In this document: one piece after another, positions 17,784 to 25,964 of the stretch | How positions within the stretch are numbered: position 1 is the first letter of the stretch | Layout of the letters: each line of letters begins with the position of its first letter | DNA from: Verrucomicrobiota bacterium | Lineage (GTDB): Bacteria; Verrucomicrobiota; Verrucomicrobiia; Opitutales; Opitutaceae | Assembly (NCBI GenBank): GCA_016721945.1 | Contig: JADKHC010000031.1 | Location: forward strand, 1-27,879 | Reading direction: 5' to 3' | DNA: 27,879 nucleotides | Translations under genes and position numbers: made by a program | The notes under the pieces: generated by a model | Database searches by the model: none | The model's input: the letters and a program-made list of their open reading frames with translations, nothing else | What the model was told of the DNA's origin: nothing

Positions 17784-18653
17784 ATGACTTCCGTCCGCCC
17801 AGATACGTTGCACGACTACCACGAACGGTTGAACCGCGTACTGGTTTTCATCGACCAGAATCGCAGTGAGGAACTTTCACTCGACCGACTCGCAGCGATC
17901 GCCTGCCTTTCAGCCTGCCATTTTCACCGGATTTTCCGGGCGTTGGTGGGCGAGCCACTCGGGCAGTATGTGCAACGCATCCGATTGGAAACCGCCGCTC
18001 TGCAATTGCAGACCTCCACCCGCAACGTACTCGAGATCGCGCTCGATGCGGGTTACGAAAATGCAGCGGCTTTCAGCCGGGCCTTTGAGCAACGGTTTGG
18101 CATGGCACCCACCGAATGCCGCGCATCGCACCGCTTCGAACTCCAAGTGCGCGCGGCTCAACTCAAACAAAGTAATACCGCCGCCATGATCAGTCCCGAA
18201 ATCCGTCAACGCCCCGCCACCCAAGTCGCCTTCGTCCGCCACATCGGTCCTTACCATGCCGTGGGCGCAGCGTGGCATAAGCTCTGTTCTTTCGCTGGTC
18301 AAAACCAGCTGCTAAGCCCAAAAGTTGCCTACATCGGCATCAGCCGCGACGACCCGAAGATAACCGCCATCGACCAGTTGCGCTATGACGCCTGCATCAC
18401 GCTCGAGCACGCGCTCGCACCCTCGGGCGAGATCGGCGTGCAGACGATTCCGGGAGGTCGCTACGCCGTCTTCCTGCACAGCGGTCCCTATGAAAATTTC
18501 AGCGCTACCTACGACATGATCTATCGCGACTGGCTTCCGCTCAGCCACGAGCAGTTGCGCGACCAGCCAGAGTTCGAAATTTATCTCAACACGGTTGAAA
18601 CCACCACGCCTGAGAATCTCCGCACCGAGATATGGATTCCTCTGGAAGGCTGA
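17784..18653 (+). CDS. AraC-family regulator with GyrI-like effector-binding domain
   Basis: Residues 8-110 of 289 form the AraC/XylS double helix-turn-helix (LSLDRLAAIACLSACHFHRIF, then VLEIALDAGYENAAAFSRAFEQRFG, ending at MAPTECR). Residues 135-288 form a GyrI-like small-molecule domain beginning RQRPATQVAFVRHIGPY and ending EIYLNTVETTTPENLRTEIWIPL. This arrangement is that of Rob/SoxS-type and similar regulators, in which the GyrI domain senses a ligand, often a drug. ATG 17784 is the first start that gives the typical N-terminus. It is divergent from the CDF gene (147-bp gap) and is followed after 51 bp by a second GyrI-like protein, probably in one transcript. Confidence 0.92.
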   Translation: MTSVRPDTLHDYHERLNRVLVFIDQNRSEELSLDRLAAIACLSACHFHRIFRALVGEPLGQYVQRIRLETAALQLQTSTRNVLEIALDAGYENAAAFSRAFEQRFGMAPTECRASHRFELQVRAAQLKQSNTAAMISPEIRQRPATQVAFVRHIGPYHAVGAAWHKLCSFAGQNQLLSPKVAYIGISRDDPKITAIDQLRYDACITLEHALAPSGEIGVQTIPGGRYAVFLHSGPYENFSATYDMIYRDWLPLSHEQLRDQPEFEIYLNTVETTTPENLRTEIWIPLEG

Positions 18654-18704
18654 TCCGCACATCTTATTTCCTCGCAGCCATAACTTCTAAATACCGCCAA
18701 GCTC

Positions 18705-19319
18705 ATGAATCCAAAGAAAATCGACCTTAAGAAAGAACTAAAGTCGCTTTACGCGGCCTCGGCCAAGGAAACCGTAGCGGTTGAAGTGCCGAAGCTCAGA
18801 TACCTCATGGTAGACGGTATCGGTGATCCCAATACGTCGCCCCGATACGCAGAGGCCGTGGAAGCGCTGTTCGCCGTTTCTTATACGGCCAAATTTATCG
18901 TCAAAAAGGGGCCGCAGAAAACCGACTACGCGGTGATGCCGCTGGAGGGTCTCTGGTGGGCTGACGACATGTCGGCGTTCACCACCGGAGACAAATCCAG
19001 TTGGAAGTGGACGATGATGATCATGCAGCCGGATTTCGTGGACGACGGAGTGATTGCAACCGCCATCGCCGAGGTTCGCCGAAAAAAAGGCTTACCTGGT
19101 TTGGACAGGTTACGCTTGGAGGAATTCGCCGAAGGACTTTGTGCGCAGGTGATGCATGTCGGACCTTTTTCCACAGAAGGAGCGACGATCGCCCGGCTAC
19201 ACGCGTTCGTCGATGCACGATCTTCACGGGTGGGCAAACACCACGAGATCTATCTCAGCGATATACGACGCGCCAAACCCGAGAGCTGGAAAACTATTCT
19301 CCGCCAGCCGATGAAGTGA
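18705..19319 (+). CDS. Stand-alone GyrI-like small-molecule-binding protein
   Basis: The 204-residue cytoplasmic protein begins MNPKKIDLKKELKSLYAAS and shows the GyrI-like pattern: VEVPKLRYLMVDGIGDPN, then YAVMPLEGLWWADD, WKWTMMIMQPDFV, GLCAQVMHVGPFSTE and a C-terminal HHEIYLSDIRRAKPESWKTILRQP. Some proteins of this group hydrolyse cyclopropanoid toxins, while others only bind ligands; the sequence alone does not decide. It follows the AraC/GyrI regulator by 51 bp on the same strand, so both may respond to the same compound. No ribosome site is visible at ATG 18705. Confidence 0.85.
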   Translation: MNPKKIDLKKELKSLYAASAKETVAVEVPKLRYLMVDGIGDPNTSPRYAEAVEALFAVSYTAKFIVKKGPQKTDYAVMPLEGLWWADDMSAFTTGDKSSWKWTMMIMQPDFVDDGVIATAIAEVRRKKGLPGLDRLRLEEFAEGLCAQVMHVGPFSTEGATIARLHAFVDARSSRVGKHHEIYLSDIRRAKPESWKTILRQPMK

Positions 19320-19368
19320 AGAAACGGGCGTGCGTTGGAAACGGATTCGGTGTTTGTTGCGGGCTCCC

Positions 19369-20184
19369 ATGTCTTTCGTCCACTGCCCAGCACACCAGGC
19401 AAAACCAGCCGCCAGCGACATCTGTCTCGTGATCCAGGGCGACCGACTGCTCGCCGTGGCGAATACAGCGGCCAACGTACAGCTGCCGGTTTACGGTGAC
19501 CGCGAAGCTTGGCGTGAAATTTCGTCTATTCCTCTGCATGTAGGCTTACTCGGCGCTCGGCCGCTTTGGTTGTACACCATCGAAAGCGCCGACGCCCTCG
19601 CCCCCGTCGGCTGGGAATGGCACGAGACGCGTGCGCTGCTCAGTGCGTTCACGCCCGCGCAGATGCACGCTGTGAGTTGCGCGCGTGAACTGAACGTCTG
19701 GCAGTCGCGCAACCGCTTCTGCGGCTGCTGTGGCACGCCAACCATCGACATGCCCGAAGAGCGCGCGAAAAAGTGCCCGGCATGCAGTTCATTGTATTTT
19801 CCGAACATCTCGCCAGCGGTAATCGTGGCGGTCACGCGTGGCGACCAGATCCTGCTCGGGCACAACCGCAACTTCCGCCCGGGCATGTTCAGTTTGCTCG
19901 CAGGTTTCATCGATCCGGGCGAAACGGCCGAGCAGGCCGTCACCCGCGAAGTACGCGAAGAGGTGGGCATCGAGATCGGCGGCCTGCACTATATCACGAG
20001 CCAGCCCTGGCCATTTCCCAATTCGCTCATGCTCGGTTTTCGCGCGCATCACGTGAGCGGTGAAGTCGTTGTCGATGGCAAAGAGATCGAGCAGGCGGGT
20101 TGGTTTACCCGCGAGACGTTGCCGGAAATCCCGCGCGTCGGCACCGTGGCGCGGTTGATTATCGACGGTTGGTTGCGAGAGTAG
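19369..20184 (+). CDS. nudC: NAD(+) diphosphatase (Nudix), NudC
   Basis: NudC cleaves NADH and NAD-capped RNA ends to nicotinamide mononucleotide and AMP-type products in the cytoplasm. The 271 residues include a zinc ribbon with Cys118, Cys121, Cys136 and Cys139, the Nudix box GFIDPGETAEQAVTREVREE (starting at 169), and the NudC-specific motif SQPWPFPNS (201-209), which separates it from other Nudix enzymes. An N-terminal NUDIX-like domain precedes them. I chose ATG 19369; a GTG at 19330 would add 13 basic residues lacking family character. It lies 49 bases after the GyrI-like gene on the same strand but is probably functionally unrelated. Confidence 0.93.
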   Translation: MSFVHCPAHQAKPAASDICLVIQGDRLLAVANTAANVQLPVYGDREAWREISSIPLHVGLLGARPLWLYTIESADALAPVGWEWHETRALLSAFTPAQMHAVSCARELNVWQSRNRFCGCCGTPTIDMPEERAKKCPACSSLYFPNISPAVIVAVTRGDQILLGHNRNFRPGMFSLLAGFIDPGETAEQAVTREVREEVGIEIGGLHYITSQPWPFPNSLMLGFRAHHVSGEVVVDGKEIEQAGWFTRETLPEIPRVGTVARLIIDGWLRE

Positions 20185-20415
20185 CGCCGGGGAAACCAAG
20201 CGGCCCCTGCTGGACGTGATCGGTTATTTCCTAAAGCAAAGGTAAAAAGGGCCAACGGCTTTGCCTTTGACGCGCCGAGCTGGAACGTTTTCCCGCCAAC
20301 ACGGTCAGGCGCCTCAAACCACATTGCAGGTTCACCCCGCGCTCCGCACGACCGACGTCTTTGGCCCCTTACCGCGAAGACGCCGAACCAACCGCCCCCG
20401 CCACCCCGCCTCGCC
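20185..20415. other. Intergenic region upstream of the GH44 gene
   Basis: I see no gene here. CAAAGG near 20239 and CCTTTG near 20264 could form a weak hairpin enclosing AAAG/CTTT, perhaps the nudC transcript end. The last 80 bases before the ATG are C-rich and hold no ribosome site. Confidence 0.35.
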
Positions 20416-23400
20416 ATGCAAATCCAAGCCGCCCTCACTGCCTTGTTTAACAAGGACTACGCCCGCAGCGTGCGCTCGCTGTGCCGCTGCACAGCCGTGT
20501 TATTGTTCAGTCTTGCCGCAACCTCAGGGCTTCTGGGCCAAGCGGTTAACCCTCTCACCGTCGCCAACGAATCGCCCGGCGGCTACAACTCCGACGTCTA
20601 TCGCTGGGTCGACTCCACCGGTAAACAGCGCACCGCCGCACTCTCGCGCAACAACGCCGCCGACCCCGGTGGCTCTCGCGGTGGCGTGTTGTACCAATAT
20701 CGATTCACCCCGGCTGGTAGCACAACTGAACGCGTGATCACCGGCACCGGTACGCACAGCTACAACGGCTTCGGTTACATCGTAAATCACTACAACAATA
20801 CCGCCTACGTTTCCACCGGCACCACCGGCACGTACACAAGAATTCTCACCGGCCGCCACCACGCGATCCACCAATTCAAACTCACCTACCCTCTCAACGG
20901 CGTAAATGTCGCCGCCACCGTCCACTGGTATTTCGCCACGGGTCAGGATAACCCCATCTACGCCATCACCTACGACACCAGCGCAGCCGGCTCTGGCGGC
21001 TTCCCCGCCCAGACCGCGGATTCTCGCGCACCCTACGGTGACATGCAGTTCGGCGGCGACGGTAATAACCCCAACGTCTCCGGCATAGCCTGGGGCGACA
21101 AATACAAGTTCTTCACCCGAGACGAACCACTCACGCCGCAAAGTCGCTGGGATTACACGCAGACCAACACCGTTCCCTACACCCAAATGTGGATCGCCAG
21201 CCCCGACGCCGAAATGGGCGCTGTGCAAACCCAGTCCTGGCTCCAGCATAATACCGGTGGCAGCTGGTTCACCAACAACTGGGGTCACACGTCGGAAAAC
21301 CGCGTGGATGGCGGCACTGACTTCGGTGCCTGGAAGATGCCCGCCAACTGGCAGTGGCCCTACCAGCTCAACCAGTACGAGATGATGGACAACACCAGCC
21401 CCACCACCAGCAAACGCTGCGCCTGGGGCCTCATGTTCGGCGCGGTTGGCAGCACCTCCTACGACGGCTACGGCTACGAAAACACTTACAGTGGTCACCC
21501 GTACCAGAGCTACTCGGTCGCAACGGTCATCGGTCTTCACAGCACTTCTGCCGTTCAGGCCCAGGTCACCCGCACCGAACGACTGCTCGCCGCCACACTC
21601 ACGGCTAGCACGGGCACGCTCGTTTCCTCCGGCCCTGGCGGCGTCGGCCGCACCGACTCTGTCGCGTATTCTAAAACTGGTTACAACGCCACCTACGCAG
21701 CCTACGAGCTCACCGCCGACGCCACTGGCTCCTTTAGCGTCACGCTCGCAACTACCGGCGCGGTCAAAAACCCAACGTTCATCGTTCGCAATGTCGGCGG
21801 CGTCCCCACTCAGCTCAAACTTGACGGCACCGCGCTCACCGCCGATCAGGATTTCTTCGCCTCCTACGACGCCGCGACTCAGTCGCTATGGCTGACCGTA
21901 AATCGCGATTGGAATGGCAGTAAGGTTCTGGCAACCGGCGCCGGCCTGCCTCCATCGGTTACCGTTGCCGTCGCACCGACGGCCATCGCCTTACAGCCGA
22001 GCAGCATGACCACTTTCACCGCGACCGTAAACAATTCCGCCAACACAAACGTCACCTGGTCCGTCGTCGAAGCGGGCGGCGGCATCATCACGAGTGCCGG
22101 CGTTTACAACGCGCCAACCACCAGCGGCACCTATCACGTTCGCGCCACGAGTGTGGCCGACAACACCAAAATCGCCGACGCCACGGTGACCGTTGCGATC
22201 ACGCCTCCGAGCATCACGGTTTTCCAGGCATCACCTTCGACCATCTCGACCGGCCAGAGTTCGACCCTGAGCTGGACCGCGACTGGCGCCAGCACTTATA
22301 GCATCAACCAAGGTGTCGGCGCGGTCACCGGCTCCGGCATCACCGTCAGCCCAACCGCAACCACTACTTACACTCTAACTGCCACCGGGCCCGGCGGTAC
22401 AGCCACCGCCACGACAACCGTCGGCGTCGGCACCTCGGCTGCTACTTATACCTACATCTACCAGTCAGGTCTTAATAGCGGGTGGATTGAGACTGGTTGG
22501 GGCTCCACGTACAACCTCGCCAGCACGACCCTCGGGCACACGGGCACCGCTGCCATCGAAGTCAGCATCCCCGTCGCCTGGGAAGGATTCTCCCTCGGCG
22601 ACGTCGGCCCAGGCTGGAGCAATACCACCAACCATTATCTCAACGCGGTCACCACGGTCGAATTCGACATCAACATCGCCGCCGATTCCACCGGCCACGA
22701 TAGCGTCGTCTTCCTCCTTCAGGATGGTCAAAACGTCGATACCCCGGCCATCACCAGCCTGATCACCGGTTGGTCTTCGATGACGAATGCCCAACGTTAC
22801 GGCGTGTGGCACCACGTCACGGTCGATCTGGCGTCCCTGCATCCTAACTTCGGTAGCTTCTTCCAGATTATTTTTTGGAAAAACTCCGCCTCCGGCACAC
22901 CGCATTTCCGTTTGGCAGATATTAAGTACGGCTCCATCGCCGATGTCATCCCGCCAACCATCGCGCTCGGCACGACGACCGTTGATTTCGACCAACTCAC
23001 CCTGCCCTTCATCACCAGCGAATCGTCCATTTATCGCATAGAATATGGTTACGGAAACTATAACCAAACACTCACCGGCAACACCACCGCCTGGGCCACC
23101 AGCCACACGCCCGTCCTGACCGGCCTCACCCGCGGCGCGGCGCTTCAGTATCGCATCGTCGCCATCGACCCTTCTGGCAACCAAGGAACCCTCACCGGCT
23201 CCGTCACCATCACCGATCCACCTCCTCCCACCACCGCCACGGTCACGATCACAGCCGATCCAGTCAATACCCACAACATCTCCCCGTGGATCTACGGTGC
23301 CAACTGGTACCAGAACTACGACTCCTTGGTCCGCAACCTCACCGTCAACCGTCAGGGAGGCAACCGCTGGACCGCCTACAATTGGGAAAACAACGCCTCC

Positions 23401-25095
23401 AACGCGGGTAACGACTGGTACTATCACAACGACGATTACCTCGGTGGCGGCACCACTCCGGGCGAAGCACTTCGCCCGGTTTTCATCGCCGACAAAGCCC
23501 GAGGCAGCGCCAGCATGTACACCGTTCAGATGCAGGGCTACGTCGCTGCCGACAAGAACGGCGACGATGTCATCGCCGCTGTGCCCAACTTGGCCACTCG
23601 TCTCTCCACGCGATTCAAACCGGTCGTCTTCAAAAAGCCCGGCGGCTCAGCCTCCTTCACCGCCACGCCGTCCACGACCGACGCCTCTGTCTACATGGAC
23701 GAATTCGTCTGGGCCATGAACCAAAAGGTTCCCGGCATCTACACCGACACAGCGCGTCCAACCTTCATATTGCTGGATAACGAACCAGAGCTTTGGCCTA
23801 GCACTCACGCTGAGCTCCAGGCGAGCTTGTCCCCATACGCGGACTTCATCGCGAAATCTATCGACCTCAGCAAGGCGATCAAAGACGTCGCCCCAACCGC
23901 GCAGATCTTCGGCCCGGTCAACTTCGGCTTCAGCGGCCTCTACAGCTGGCAAGGCACTTACAGCGACGGCGCAAAATGGTTCGTCGACAAGTACCTCGCC
24001 GACCTCAAGGCCGCGTCTACCACCTACGGCAACCGCCTCCTCGATGTCTATTGTTTCAACTGGTATTCCGAAGCCACCGCTGGCGGAACACGCGTAATCT
24101 CCTTCAAGGACACAAATCTAACTGACGACCAGATCCAAGCAGTTGTGCAAAGCCCGCGCAGCCTCTGGGACCCGACGTTCACCGAGATCTCGTGGATAAC
24201 CCAGGATGTACTCGGCGGGCCAATCAACCTCCTCCCGCAGATTAAATCCAAAATCGCTGCGACTTGGGCTGGCACCAAACTCGCCATCACCGAGTGGAAC
24301 AACGGCGGCACGCACCACATCGCCGGCGCCATCGCCACCGCCGACAACCTCGGCATCTTCGGCCAATACGATCTCTACATGGCCAGCATCTGGCCCAACG
24401 ACGGCGAACACCTCGATACCTCCTTCGACATCGCTGGCTTCAAAATGTACCGCGACTTCGACAACAACCTTGGCACCTTCGGCGATATTTCCATTCCGAC
24501 TGTATCGAGCGACACGGCAAAAGTCTCCGCCTACATCAGCCGCGACTCAACCAACGCCAATCGCTATGTCATCGTCGCGATCAATCGCTCCAGTTCCTCG
24601 CAGGCGGTTGGTTTCAACGGACTCTCCATCAGTGGCACTGCGCGTATTTTTCGCCTTTCTGGTAGTTCGACCACGCCAGCCGCCGTTGGCACATCGACGG
24701 TCAATCTCTCCAACTGGTTGTTATCCCTCCCCGCCTACACCATCACCACGGCCGAAATCACCACCGGCTCCGGATCCTCAAGTTCCTCTTCGTCGAGCAG
24801 CAGCTCTTCCTCCAGTAGCTCGAGCTCATCCAGTTCAAGCAGTTCCTCGTCGAGTTCTTCGTCGAGCAGCAGCTCATCCTCTTCGAGTTCTTCCTCCTCA
24901 AGCAGCTCCTCGTCGTCTTCTTCCAGTTCATCCTCCAGCTCCAGCGGCGGCTCCTCCTCGGGCGGTGGCAGTGGTGGCGGTGGCGCTCCGACTTTTGCCT
25001 ACCTAGTTGCCATCGCCAGTCTGGCCTTGCTGAGGAACCTCAAGCAGCGTAACCTTGCGTGCCTCAGCAAATCGGGCAACGAGGTTGTTGATTAA
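20416..25095 (+). CDS. Secreted multidomain GH44 endoglucanase/xyloglucanase with polyserine linker and C-terminal anchor
   Basis: The 1559-residue protein has a signal peptide (about 20-41, TAVLLFSLAATSGLLG). An unrecognised domain of about 460 residues follows (43-510). Next come two Ig-like modules (about 512-596 and 596-674), a carbohydrate-binding-like beta module (675-835) and an FN3-like module (845-935). The GH44 catalytic domain (about 940-1430) contains NRQGGNRWTAYNWEN, LLDNEPELW with predicted acid/base Glu1123, and AITEWNNGGTHH with predicted nucleophile Glu1293. A run of 57 serines (1454-1510) leads to Gly4-Ala-Pro, one hydrophobic helix and a basic tail. GH44 enzymes cut beta-1,4-glucans, mainly xyloglucan or cellulose. 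The anchor implies attachment to the outer surface. Confidence 0.92.
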   Translation: MQIQAALTALFNKDYARSVRSLCRCTAVLLFSLAATSGLLGQAVNPLTVANESPGGYNSDVYRWVDSTGKQRTAALSRNNAADPGGSRGGVLYQYRFTPAGSTTERVITGTGTHSYNGFGYIVNHYNNTAYVSTGTTGTYTRILTGRHHAIHQFKLTYPLNGVNVAATVHWYFATGQDNPIYAITYDTSAAGSGGFPAQTADSRAPYGDMQFGGDGNNPNVSGIAWGDKYKFFTRDEPLTPQSRWDYTQTNTVPYTQMWIASPDAEMGAVQTQSWLQHNTGGSWFTNNWGHTSENRVDGGTDFGAWKMPANWQWPYQLNQYEMMDNTSPTTSKRCAWGLMFGAVGSTSYDGYGYENTYSGHPYQSYSVATVIGLHSTSAVQAQVTRTERLLAATLTASTGTLVSSGPGGVGRTDSVAYSKTGYNATYAAYELTADATGSFSVTLATTGAVKNPTFIVRNVGGVPTQLKLDGTALTADQDFFASYDAATQSLWLTVNRDWNGSKVLATGAGLPPSVTVAVAPTAIALQPSSMTTFTATVNNSANTNVTWSVVEAGGGIITSAGVYNAPTTSGTYHVRATSVADNTKIADATVTVAITPPSITVFQASPSTISTGQSSTLSWTATGASTYSINQGVGAVTGSGITVSPTATTTYTLTATGPGGTATATTTVGVGTSAATYTYIYQSGLNSGWIETGWGSTYNLASTTLGHTGTAAIEVSIPVAWEGFSLGDVGPGWSNTTNHYLNAVTTVEFDINIAADSTGHDSVVFLLQDGQNVDTPAITSLITGWSSMTNAQRYGVWHHVTVDLASLHPNFGSFFQIIFWKNSASGTPHFRLADIKYGSIADVIPPTIALGTTTVDFDQLTLPFITSESSIYRIEYGYGNYNQTLTGNTTAWATSHTPVLTGLTRGAALQYRIVAIDPSGNQGTLTGSVTITDPPPPTTATVTITADPVNTHNISPWIYGANWYQNYDSLVRNLTVNRQGGNRWTAYNWENNASNAGNDWYYHNDDYLGGGTTPGEALRPVFIADKARGSASMYTVQMQGYVAADKNGDDVIAAVPNLATRLSTRFKPVVFKKPGGSASFTATPSTTDASVYMDEFVWAMNQKVPGIYTDTARPTFILLDNEPELWPSTHAELQASLSPYADFIAKSIDLSKAIKDVAPTAQIFGPVNFGFSGLYSWQGTYSDGAKWFVDKYLADLKAASTTYGNRLLDVYCFNWYSEATAGGTRVISFKDTNLTDDQIQAVVQSPRSLWDPTFTEISWITQDVLGGPINLLPQIKSKIAATWAGTKLAITEWNNGGTHHIAGAIATADNLGIFGQYDLYMASIWPNDGEHLDTSFDIAGFKMYRDFDNNLGTFGDISIPTVSSDTAKVSAYISRDSTNANRYVIVAINRSSSSQAVGFNGLSISGTARIFRLSGSSTTPAAVGTSTVNLSNWLLSLPAYTITTAEITTGSGSSSSSSSSSSSSSSSSSSSSSSSSSSSSSSSSSSSSSSSSSSSSSSSSSSSSSSSSSGGSSSGGGSGGGGAPTFAYLVAIASLALLRNLKQRNLACLSKSGNEVVD
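24775..24945 (+). other. Polyserine linker, 57 consecutive Ser codons
   Basis: The run uses all six serine codons in irregular order, so the DNA is not a simple repeat although the protein is homopolymeric. It joins the GH44 domain to the Gly-rich anchor. Confidence 0.95.
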
Positions 25096-25150
25096 AGCAG
25101 TTCCAGAAAAGTTGTGGCCGTTTCGAAGCACCTGCGTAAAACCAAACCCC

Positions 25151-25786
25151 ATGTTCAAAAAAATCCTGTTCATCCTGACCGCATGTCTCGCCGGCCTTAG
25201 TTGTGTGTCAAAGGCGGAGGCCGCATTCGACCGGTCGGTCGCCAGCGAACGCTACCGCGCTTGGTATGCCCGTCTGCAAGCCGACATCGCTACGGTGGTC
25301 AAACAGGTGCCCGCCGGGCAGCAGATCACTGCGGCAGATGTGGCACGCCTGTGCGAAAGCTCGGTGGTGCCCGGTTCGCGCGGCGCGAGCAATCTGGCAG
25401 ATTGGCTCAATCAATCACGCAAAAGCCCCTCGCACTCGGTGTCCGGCGAGATCGTCCTTATCGGCAAATTTCTCGTGCTGATGCACCTGTTCGAGCAAGC
25501 CACACCTGTCGGCGAAGGTGGCCTTTTTTCTGAACCGCCGGGCAATGGTTTTCCAGATCGAAGCTTGCAGGTTATCTACATGGAAACCAAGGGCTGTGAT
25601 GGCCTGGATTCGGTTGCCGTGAGCGAGCTTTTCAAGCCCTATCACCTGCCCCCGGACGGCACGCTGGAACGGGATGTTTATCCCTTTCTGCTGTTTGAGG
25701 AAAAAGATGGCCTGCTGCGTTACGGCGGAATGGGGCGCGAGTGGCGAGCCGTATTCCAGCGTATCTATAGCATGCAATTTCAGTAG
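25151..25786 (+). CDS. Exported protein of unknown function
   Basis: I do not recognise this 211-residue protein. It has a clear signal peptide (MFKKILFILTACLAGLSC..., cleavage probably after AEA near residue 24; the Cys at 18 is not in a good lipobox). The mature part is mixed alpha/beta with RYRAWYARLQADIATVVKQ, a lysine- and arginine-rich middle, VIYMETKGCDGLDSVAV and the C-terminal YPFLLFEEKDGLLRYGG. ATG 25151 is chosen because the signal peptide starts there; the frame opens earlier at 25055 inside the GH44 gene. Its leucine codons are mostly CTG (14 of 22), unlike the CTC-rich neighbours, which hints at a different origin. It lies 55 bases after the GH44 stop and may be co-transcribed with it. 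Confidence 0.75.
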   Translation: MFKKILFILTACLAGLSCVSKAEAAFDRSVASERYRAWYARLQADIATVVKQVPAGQQITAADVARLCESSVVPGSRGASNLADWLNQSRKSPSHSVSGEIVLIGKFLVLMHLFEQATPVGEGGLFSEPPGNGFPDRSLQVIYMETKGCDGLDSVAVSELFKPYHLPPDGTLERDVYPFLLFEEKDGLLRYGGMGREWRAVFQRIYSMQFQ

Positions 25787-25964
25787 AGCGTTGGGGGTTT
25801 TGGCAGCGGCTTGGCCTGATCGCTCACCACGCGCAAAGACCCCAATTTCGCTTGTAAGGGTACTATCAAAAAACCCGGTCTGATTGATGGGGTTTGCCTA
25901 GTTAGCGTTCCTCGCAAGGAAGATGATCCGCCCCCGCTGCAAGGAAACGCCCCGCTAAATCTGT
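25787..25964. other. Intergenic region before the modular esterase gene
   Basis: I see no gene here. AAACCC (25871-25876) and GGGTTT (25890-25895) form a 6-bp stem with a 13-base loop. On the reverse strand it would be followed by a T run, but no reverse-strand gene is present to use it. Confidence 0.35.

Noticed and set aside
22465..23427. Reverse-strand frame of 320 codons inside the GH44 gene
   Set aside because: Gly/Val/Asp-rich antisense shadow without domain signs.
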